A stretch of 64,000 nucleotides of DNA from Leisingera thetidis. GTDB lineage: Bacteria; Pseudomonadota; Alphaproteobacteria; Rhodobacterales; Rhodobacteraceae. The notes under the pieces are model-generated. The model made no database searches, was not told the origin of the DNA, and was given only the letters and a program-made list of their open reading frames with translations. Positions 58,577 through 64,000 of the stretch are shown here, piece by piece. A program made the translations under genes and the position numbers. Every line of letters starts with the position of its first letter. The first letter of the stretch is position 1. The stretch is from contig NZ_CP109787.1 in the NCBI RefSeq assembly GCF_025857195.1, positions 1,987,501 through 2,051,500 of the forward strand, given 5' to 3'.

Positions 58577-58984
58577 CTAGACGTCATCCACCCGCGCCCG
58601 GAAGCGCAGGGTGATCTGCCTGCCGCCGGTATTCAGCCGCTCCGCCTTGGCCCGGTCGAACCACAGGCCGGTCAGCCGGCCGCGGGCCAGCGGCACGGAG
58701 GCGCCGGCCAGCGCGTCGCAGACCGCAGCCGCCGCCGCCTTGGCGCCGGCAAAACCGGCGGTGTCGGTGGTGACGGTGATGAAGAACCGGTGCTCGGCGC
58801 CGCCCGCGGTCTTGTCGGAACGGTCCAGCACCTCCTCCGATCCCAGCGCCACATAGGTCTGCGGCAAGGGGCCCGCGGGGATCGCGTCATAGACCGCGCC
58901 GCCGACCAGCGCGGCAAGCGCGGCGTCTCCGGTCAGATGCGTGTAGACGGCGGATTGCAGCGCGCCTGCGATGGCATAGGTCAT
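58577..58984 (-). CDS. GTA tail terminator gp8 (DUF3168)
   Basis: 135 residues. DUF3168 family: ALQSAVYTHLTGDAALAALV, GGAVYDAIPAGPLPQTYVAL and GRLTGLWFDRAKAERL with RQITLRFRARVDD at the end. Caps the tail tube at the neck. Four-base ATGA overlap with gp7. Confidence 0.94.
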   Translation of the reverse strand: MTYAIAGALQSAVYTHLTGDAALAALVGGAVYDAIPAGPLPQTYVALGSEEVLDRSDKTAGGAEHRFFITVTTDTAGFAGAKAAAAAVCDALAGASVPLARGRLTGLWFDRAKAERLNTGGRQITLRFRARVDDV

Positions 58985-59313
58985 CCGCTCACCTCCTCAA
59001 CCGCAAAACAGGTGAGATACCGGGCGCCCGGATCGCTTTCTGCAACCGCATCAATGCGGTAGATCCGGTTGCTGTCGCGGAAACGCTGATCCGGCCGCGG
59101 ACGGGATGCAAAACCATCAGGGGATGCGCGCAGGGTAATCCGGTATTTCTGCAAAGACAGGCTGTCCCCGGCCAAGCGGCCGCTGAGCGATTTGACCTCA
59201 GCCCAGAGGGTGCCAAGCGCCACCCAGGTCTCGGCATAGCCGCCGGCGCCGTCGGAGGTGCGCTGCGGGTCTTCCAGAACCAGCTGGCGGGAGAGCTTGG
59301 GCAGATGTGTCAT
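58981..59313 (-). CDS. GTA head-tail joining protein gp7
   Basis: 110 residues of the phage head-tail adaptor (SPP1 gp16-like) family: LSRQLVLEDPQRTSDGAGGY, AETWVALGTLWAEVKSLSGR, YRITLRASPDGF, and RFRDSNRIYRIDAVAESDPG. ATG at 59313 overlaps the gp6 stop (ATGA); a longer open frame upstream lies inside gp6 and is a shadow. Confidence 0.93.
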   Translation of the reverse strand: MTHLPKLSRQLVLEDPQRTSDGAGGYAETWVALGTLWAEVKSLSGRLAGDSLSLQKYRITLRASPDGFASRPRPDQRFRDSNRIYRIDAVAESDPGARYLTCFAVEEVSG

Positions 59314-59909
59314 GCCAAGCCTCCCAGGCTGAGCCGCAGGCTGCGGTAGCGTTCGATCAGGCTGGTGACGCCAAAGGGCATGCAGCCGCCGTGCAGGCCG
59401 GTGTCGGCCCGGTATTCGTAGTAATGCGCGGCCAGGAGCATCACCGCCTGGCCCAGGTCGGCCGGCAGCGCGCCCCAGTCGGCGGCCATGCCGGCCTGCA
59501 GCGAGATCCGGACAGACCCGCCCGGCGCAATCGCGGGCAGCAGGCTGCCGGCGGCACACAGGCGCGGTCTTTGGGAGTCGCGTTCCAGCCGGTACTGCGC
59601 GGTATCCAGCACCGTCTCGCCGCCGCCGCCATCGCGCATCGCAACCTCGGTCACGATCTGCACCGGGGCAATCGGAAGAACCATCCCGGCCCGGTCGCGC
59701 CAGTGCCGTATTTCCAGCTCAAAACCGCGTGTTATCAGCGCCTTGCCGGTCCTTGCTTCGATCGCGGCCAGGGCAGCGCGCAGGAAGCCAAACAGCACCT
59801 CGTCCTGCAGGCTGTCCTCGCCGAAACCGGTGCCCAGACGCAGATGCGCCTTGAACTGGGCCAGCGGCAGGGCGGCCTCGGGCACGGGGGTCACTTCGCT
59901 CAGCATCAT
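59310..59909 (-). CDS. GTA head-tail connector gp6
   Basis: 199 residues. Adaptor of the gp6/DUF3168-neighbour class: ALPLAQFKAHLRLGTGFGED, FLRAALAAIEARTGKALITR, and LPADLGQAVMLLAAHYYEYR with FGVTSLIERYRSLRLSLGG at the end. Three ATG codons lie in a row (59912, 59909, 59906); the middle one is best spaced from GGAG. Separated from the capsid gene by 177 bases that hold strong hairpins. Confidence 0.9.
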   Translation of the reverse strand: MMLSEVTPVPEAALPLAQFKAHLRLGTGFGEDSLQDEVLFGFLRAALAAIEARTGKALITRGFELEIRHWRDRAGMVLPIAPVQIVTEVAMRDGGGGETVLDTAQYRLERDSQRPRLCAAGSLLPAIAPGGSVRISLQAGMAADWGALPADLGQAVMLLAAHYYEYRADTGLHGGCMPFGVTSLIERYRSLRLSLGGLA

Positions 59910-59969
59910 CATCTCACTCCTGCGGGCCGTCCCCTGCTGCGGCCCTGATCTGCTGTCCGGGTGGGGTTC

Positions 59970-60072
59970 GGCAGGCATGCACCATCCCTTGCCGCTCGGA
60001 CGGAGGGGAGCAGCTGGACGGCAAAAGACTGTGGGGTGCATGCCTGCCGGCGGACCGGGCTGCCGGTCCGCC
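59970..60072 (-). promoter_or_regulatory. Two strong hairpins between capsid gp5 and gp6
   Basis: A ten-base perfect stem GGCGGACCGG / CCGGTCCGCC with GCTG loop (60049-60072) starts 14 bases after the gp5 stop, and beyond it a 14-base perfect inverted repeat GGCAGGCATGCACC / GGTGCATGCCTGCC (59970-59983 and 60035-60048) encloses an inner TTGCCG/CGGCAA stem. No T run follows. They could protect the capsid mRNA 3' end or reduce read-through to gp6. Confidence 0.6.
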
Positions 60073-60086
60073 ATCCGCGCTGAGCC

Positions 60087-61268
60087 TTAGCTCGCGCCGA
60101 ATTTCATCAGCTTGATCGCGGCAAAGTCGCTGACATCGCCGCCGACGCGCTTGGTCGCGTAGAACAGCACATGCGGCTTGGCGCTGAAGGGATCGCGCAG
60201 CACCCGCAGGTCCGGGCGCTCGGCGATGGTGTAGCCGGCGCGGAAGTCGCCGAAGGCGATGGGGAAGCTGTTGGAGCCCGGGTCGGGCATGTCCTCGGCG
60301 ATCAGCACCGGGTAGCCTGTCAGCCGCGCAGGCTCACCGGCCGCCAGCCCGTCGGACCACAGGAAGCGGCCGTCGGCGTCCTTCAGTTTCCTGAGCAGCC
60401 CCGCGGTCTTGGAGTTCATGACGAAGGTGGCATTGGCGCGGTATTCCGCCCCCAGCGCATAGACCAGGTCGATCACCGCATCGCCGTTGCCGACGTCGGC
60501 ATCGGCGCCCGAGGGAATGTAGCCGAGGCTGCCCCAGCTCCAGCTGCCGTTGTCGACCACCGGGTGGAACAGGAAGCCCTTGGGCTTGTCGATGCCGTCG
60601 CCGTTGATGAAGGCCTCGGCCTCGGAGCGGGCGAATTTGCCGGCGATGCGGGCGGCCAGCCAGCCCTCGATGTCAAAGGCGCTGTCGTCGAGCAGCCGCT
60701 GCGACGCCTTGGGCAGCGCGCTCAGCTCATGCAGCGCGATGGTGATGCGGTCGATGCTGCCGGTGCCGGTCTCGGCGGCCGGGCCGGCTTCGGTGGCCCA
60801 GCCGGCGCCCATTTCGCTGTGGTCGATCAGCACGTCATAGGAGGAGGCCTCGACATGCACCACCGAGGCCACGGCGCGGATCGAGGCGGAGGACTGCAGC
60901 ACCGATTTCACGGTCTCCGCGGTCTGCGGGTCGACCAGATAGCCGCCGTCGCTGTTGACGGCGGTGGACATCGCCTTGCCTTCCAGCTCGAGGCCGCGCA
61001 GGCCGTCGTCGTCGCCGCTGCGCAGGTAGGCGTTGAACGCCTTGTGGTGCGGCGCGCCCGCGTCCCGGCTTGCGGCCAGATGGGGGCGGTTCTGAGAGAT
61101 TGTCTTACGGTCCAGCATGTTCACTCGCTCTTCTGCCTGTTTCAGCCTTGATTGCACGTCGTCCTGAAACCCCTTGAATTCATGAAGAAAGCCGGTGACG
61201 GCCTGTTTCACTTCATGGGTCAGGGGCGCTGCGTCCCCGGTGTTTGCCGGGAGGTCTTGGTTGCTCAT
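60087..61268 (-). CDS. GTA major capsid protein gp5 (HK97 fold)
   Basis: 393 residues. An N-terminal helical scaffold-like arm (about 1-95: VKQAVTGFLHEFKGFQDDVQ, SRLKQAEERVNMLDRKT) likely removed by the protease gp4, then the HK97 capsid domain: GGYLVDPQTAETVKSVLQSS, ASIRAVASVVHVEASSYDVL, ELSALPKASQRLLDDSAFDI, FINGDGIDKPKGFL and AFGDFRAGYTIAERPDLRVL. Builds the small GTA head. ATGA overlap with gp4. Confidence 0.97.
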   Translation of the reverse strand: MSNQDLPANTGDAAPLTHEVKQAVTGFLHEFKGFQDDVQSRLKQAEERVNMLDRKTISQNRPHLAASRDAGAPHHKAFNAYLRSGDDDGLRGLELEGKAMSTAVNSDGGYLVDPQTAETVKSVLQSSASIRAVASVVHVEASSYDVLIDHSEMGAGWATEAGPAAETGTGSIDRITIALHELSALPKASQRLLDDSAFDIEGWLAARIAGKFARSEAEAFINGDGIDKPKGFLFHPVVDNGSWSWGSLGYIPSGADADVGNGDAVIDLVYALGAEYRANATFVMNSKTAGLLRKLKDADGRFLWSDGLAAGEPARLTGYPVLIAEDMPDPGSNSFPIAFGDFRAGYTIAERPDLRVLRDPFSAKPHVLFYATKRVGGDVSDFAAIKLMKFGAS

Positions 61269-61834
61269 GATGTCTGTCCTGCCTTGAGGTCACGGGTGAT
61301 CTGGCGCAGGCCTGCGGCCAGCGTGCGAAGGGCATCCGCCTCTGCCTCCGGGGCGGCGGATTTACCCGCCACCCGCGCCGCGGGCAGCATCGGGAAGGTG
61401 ACCAGCGACACCTCCCACAGCTCCACCTGGGTCAGCTGGCGGGTGCCGTCCCGGGTGCGGGCGGATTTCACGGTCCGGTAGCCGATCGACAACCCGTCGA
61501 TGGCGCCTGCCTCGATCAGCGCGGCGGCCTCGGCGCCCTTGGGGGTGGCGGTGAGGATGCGGCCCTTGACGTACAAGCCGCGGGCGTCCTCGCGCACCTC
61601 GTCCCAGACGCCGATCGGCTGCGCCGGGTCGTGCTGCCACAGCATCTTGACGGTGCGGCCCTGCGCCTTGAGCGCCTTGAGAGAGGCGGCATAGGCGCCG
61701 CGCTGCACCACGTCGCCGCCCTGATCGGTCTCGCCGAACAGGCTGGCGTAGCCTTTGATCTGGCTTGCGTCCTTCAGCGAGAGATCCTCGCCGAAGCGTG
61801 CGAATTTATGTTCAAGCTGGGGAGCTCCCTGCAT
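61265..61834 (-). CDS. GTA prohead protease gp4
   Basis: 189 residues of the HK97 prohead protease (U35) family: IKGYASLFGETDQGGDVVQR, MLWQHDPAQPIGVWDEVRED, AGAIDGLSIGYRTVKSARTR and LWEVSLVTFPMLPAARV. The His in WQHD and Ser in GLSIGY are the expected catalytic residues. ATG at 61834 with GAGGAA nine bases before it is preferred; a GTG at 61864 overlapping the upstream stop is an alternative. Confidence 0.95.
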   Translation of the reverse strand: MQGAPQLEHKFARFGEDLSLKDASQIKGYASLFGETDQGGDVVQRGAYAASLKALKAQGRTVKMLWQHDPAQPIGVWDEVREDARGLYVKGRILTATPKGAEAAALIEAGAIDGLSIGYRTVKSARTRDGTRQLTQVELWEVSLVTFPMLPAARVAGKSAAPEAEADALRTLAAGLRQITRDLKAGQTS

Positions 61835-61860
61835 GATGTCTTCCTCGCAAATGGTTGATT

Positions 61861-62085
61861 TCACGGCAGTTGAACCGTCAGGAAGGATTGAAAGGCCTGC
61901 GCCAGGATCACCGCGGCAACACCGTAGACGGTGAGCCAGAGGCGTTTTTCCAGCCGCTCCATCATCTGTTCGATCCGATCCAGGCGGCGGTTCACCGCCT
62001 CATGCTGGATCTGGGCCACCCGCTCATGGGCGGACAGGCGCAACCCCGGCGAACAATCGAAAGCGTGCATCGGGTGCTCAGTCAT
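61861..62085 (-). CDS. GTA small membrane protein gp3.5
   Basis: 74 residues: a helical cytoplasmic part (AHERVAQIQHEAVNRRLDRI, EQMMERLEKRLW) and a C-terminal span (LTVYGVAAVILAQAFQSFL). It matches by size and place the small ORF between portal and protease genes of RcGTA (g3.5). Role unknown; one span and coiled-coil recall accessory lysis or membrane-docking proteins. Eight-base overlap with the portal gene. Confidence 0.88.
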   Translation of the reverse strand: MTEHPMHAFDCSPGLRLSAHERVAQIQHEAVNRRLDRIEQMMERLEKRLWLTVYGVAAVILAQAFQSFLTVQLP

Positions 62086-63280
62086 CCTGTCCGCCCTCCG
62101 CCTGCGGTGCGGCCGGGGCTTCTGCGGGCAGCCCCAGCAGGCGCCGCTTTTCCGCGGTGGTAAGGAAATTGGCGGAGGCCACCCGGCGCCATTGCGCCTC
62201 GCGCTCTGCCGCCAATGCGGGCAGCTGGTCGAGGTCGGGTTTCAGGGTCAGCTCTTCGCCGGTCCAGCCCGCCAGCCAGTCACCCAGCGCGCCCGCGACC
62301 TTGGCCGCCAGCGGCAGCACGGTCAGCCGGTAGAAGGCGCGGTTGGCCTCCTGGTAATTGGCATAGGTCGCATCGCCCGGAATGCCGAGCAGCATCGGCG
62401 GCACCCCGAAGGCCAGCGCGATCTCGCGCGCGGCGGTGTCCTTGGTCTGCTGGAATTCCATGTCGGAGGGCGAGAACCCCATCGGTTTCCAATCGAGGCC
62501 GCCCTCCAGCACCATCGGCCGGCCGGCATTCCTGGCGCCCTGGAAATTCGCCTGGATTTCCTCGCTCAGGATGCGGAACTGTTCCTCGGACATGCGGCCG
62601 TGGCCGTCCGATCCGGACCACACCAGCGCGCCGGAAGGCCGGGCCGCGTTGTCCAGCAGCGCCTTGGACCAGCGCGTGGCGGCGTTGTGGACGTCGATCG
62701 CCATCGCCGCCGATTGCAGCGAAGAGAGGCCATAGTGGTCGTCCTGCGGGTGGAAGCTCTTGATGTGGCAGACCGGCGATTGCGCGGTCTCGACGGCAAA
62801 GCGGTGCTTGCGCCCGCCGACGGCATATTCAAAGGCGGCGGGCCAGCCGTCCGGGCCGGGCACCACATTGATCCGGTCCGGGCGCAGCACATGCAGCTCC
62901 GCCGGGGCAGCGCCGCCGCCCGCCACCGCCTCGATATAGGCGTTGCCGGACAGCAGCAGGTGGCCGTACAGCGCCTCCAGCAGCTCGGCCTGGCCCTGGC
63001 CCGGGTTGGGACGCGCCAGCAGCGCCAGCCAGGGGTGGCTGTCATAGCGCTGGCGGCTGTCCTGCAGCACCAGCGGCACCGCGGCGGCGGCCTCGGCGAT
63101 CAGGCGGATCACCCGGTGGCCGACCGGATTGCCGGCAAAGCCGCTGCGGGTCAGGGAGACGCTGTCGCGCGGGCTCCAGGCGATGCGGCCCGCGCCCTGC
63201 CAGGAGACCACGCGGGCGGTCTGGCTGGCTTTCTGCTCAGGGATGTCGGGCGTGTTGCGCCGCAGCAGGTCAAAGACCAT
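62078..63280 (-). CDS. GTA portal protein gp3 (HK97 portal family)
   Basis: 400 residues. HK97-type portal: RHRVIRLIAEAAAAVPLVL-like VGHRVIRLIAEAAAAVPLVL, LLARPNPGQGQAELLEALYG, HLLLSGNAYIEAVAGGG, VCHIKSFHPQDDHYGLSSLQ, and FGVPPMLLGIPGDATYANYQ. Forms the dodecameric vertex through which DNA is packed. ATG at 63280 with GAGGAG before it; the frame stays open further upstream across a hairpin and is not counted. Confidence 0.97.
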   Translation of the reverse strand: MVFDLLRRNTPDIPEQKASQTARVVSWQGAGRIAWSPRDSVSLTRSGFAGNPVGHRVIRLIAEAAAAVPLVLQDSRQRYDSHPWLALLARPNPGQGQAELLEALYGHLLLSGNAYIEAVAGGGAAPAELHVLRPDRINVVPGPDGWPAAFEYAVGGRKHRFAVETAQSPVCHIKSFHPQDDHYGLSSLQSAAMAIDVHNAATRWSKALLDNAARPSGALVWSGSDGHGRMSEEQFRILSEEIQANFQGARNAGRPMVLEGGLDWKPMGFSPSDMEFQQTKDTAAREIALAFGVPPMLLGIPGDATYANYQEANRAFYRLTVLPLAAKVAGALGDWLAGWTGEELTLKPDLDQLPALAAEREAQWRRVASANFLTTAEKRRLLGLPAEAPAAPQAEGGQDD

Positions 63281-63434
63281 TGTCCGCTCCTCAATTTCTG
63301 GTGTCCGGCGCCGGAGCCACGGGGGCTGATGCGCCTTTGCTGAGGATGATTTATGGCAGAGAGAGCTGAAGATTTGCCGAGCGGGGCGTACGCAGGGGAC
63401 GCAACACCCTGCCATATGCTGTTGTTTTTGATAG

Positions 63435-63466
63435 AAAACCCGCCCGTTGCAGGCCGGGCGGGTTTT
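63435..63466. terminator. Terminator-like hairpin between GTA terminase and portal genes
   Basis: A 12-base perfect stem AAAACCCGCCCG / CGGGCGGGTTTT with an eight-base loop, in the 256-base gap after the terminase stop. On the minus strand it ends in TTTTCTATC. Otherwise the gap holds no gene. Its position inside the GTA operon is unusual. Confidence 0.7.
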
Positions 63467-63536
63467 GCATTTCAAAGAGGGCAGCGCCGGTCCGCGGGCG
63501 GGCGGGCGCTGCCCGGGCTTTGGCCTGGCGGCAGGC

Positions 63537-64000
63537 TTACAGCACCCGCACCTGCGGCAGCCGCAGCTTGGCGGCGGGGGCGATGATCAGCTCATGCACC
63601 GCCCAGACCAGCGCATCGAGCCGGTCGGGAGAGCCGCTGCCCTGATAGCCCTGCGGCGTCATCCGGCACATCTGGTCCTCGAGACCGCCGAGGCCCGGCA
63701 GGTGATGCACCCGGCCCTGCTCATACAGTGCTGCCACCGGCTCGGCGCGCGCCGCCTTGCCCTTGCCCGCATGCAGCGCCCGGAACGGCACCAGCGGGTC
63801 GGTCTGGCGCAGCACGGTTTCCACCAGTGCGCCGCCCTGATTGACCTCGGCCACCACCCGTTCGGCGCCATAGGCATCGCGGGCGGCAATCACCGCCTGC
63901 GCCCAGGCCAGCGGGCCGGCGCCCTGCACGGTGCGGTCCGCCAGCACATAGGCGCGCCAGTCCTGCGGCCTGCCTTGCGTGACCGCCCCCGCCACGACGA
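63537..64000 (-). CDS. GTA large terminase gp2, C-terminal part (runs off window)
   Basis: The last 150 or so residues are seen; the start lies beyond the window edge. This is the nuclease (RNase H-like) half of the DNA packaging motor: WAQAVIAARDAYGAERVVAE, VNQGGALVETVLRQTDPLVP, and CRMTPQGYQGSGSPDRLDALVWAVHELI with the conserved catalytic Asp of SPDRLDALVWA. In GTAs it packages random host DNA by headful. The ATPase half should be in the next window. Confidence 0.93.
   Translation of the reverse strand, partial: VVAGAVTQGRPQDWRAYVLADRTVQGAGPLAWAQAVIAARDAYGAERVVAEVNQGGALVETVLRQTDPLVPFRALHAGKGKAARAEPVAALYEQGRVHHLPGLGGLEDQMCRMTPQGYQGSGSPDRLDALVWAVHELIIAPAAKLRLPQVRVL

Noticed and set aside
63353..63586. 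Plus-strand 77-residue frame between terminase and portal
   Set aside because: It spans the terminator hairpin and the terminase end; no ribosome site and composition of a shadow.

Overview
The window looks like chromosome of a marine alphaproteobacterium of the Roseobacter group (Rhodobacteraceae; a Leisingera/Phaeobacter-like gene content and GC-rich codon use). Reasons: a Rhodobacter-type gene transfer agent (GTA) cluster, a pyruvate dehydrogenase operon whose E1-beta subunit carries its own lipoyl domain, a tkt/gap/pgk arrangement with ZapA next door, and an alphaproteobacterial SOS box (GTTC-N7-GTTC) before uvrA. No rRNA, tRNA, CRISPR array or insertion sequence was recognised. Assignments come from reading motifs and domain order; no database search was run.

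Layout. 0-10 kb: bolA and monothiol glutaredoxin (Fe-S trafficking) with a tiny membrane ORF between them, zapA with a coiled-coil partner, then tkt and gap separated by an AT-rich frameshifted SpoU methyltransferase and a DUF808 membrane protein, then coaD, a CBS protein and a LysR regulator. 10-19 kb: valine/isobutyrate catabolism (mmsA, isobutyryl-CoA dehydrogenase-like, 3-hydroxyisobutyryl-CoA hydrolase-like, mmsB), interrupted by a fatty acid desaturase, an L,D-transpeptidase and a SPINDLY-like glycosyltransferase. 19-31 kb: a secreted choice-of-anchor-L/Hint protein, uvrA, two MFS carriers, lpd, GFA and DUF924 proteins, queA. 31-41 kb: envelope genes (AsmA/YhdP-like giant, peroxiredoxin, DUF455, an Mrr-N/RMF-like two-part protein, M23 peptidase plus bactofilin, RTX protein). 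41-50 kb: two cyclophilins, pgk, ftsB-like, the pdhA-pdhB-orf-pdhC operon, cysK and cysE. 50.7-64 kb: the GTA structural cluster on the minus strand, from the C-terminal half of the large terminase (running off the window) to the gp15 tail-tip protein, gene order collinear with RcGTA.

The most notable regulatory observation is an 18-bp palindrome of the form T(A/T)GTTTA-N4-TAAACTA placed immediately upstream of both lpd and pdhA, 17 kb apart and on opposite strands. It suggests one regulator coordinates E3 with E1/E2 of pyruvate dehydrogenase. A GTTAACGCCA element recurs before tkt and gap. The GTA cluster carries two strong RNA-structure signals in its only large gaps, one just after the major capsid gene and one between terminase and portal, that could set different expression levels inside one transcript. 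Two families of short interspersed GC-rich repeats sit at gene ends; one family brackets cysK.
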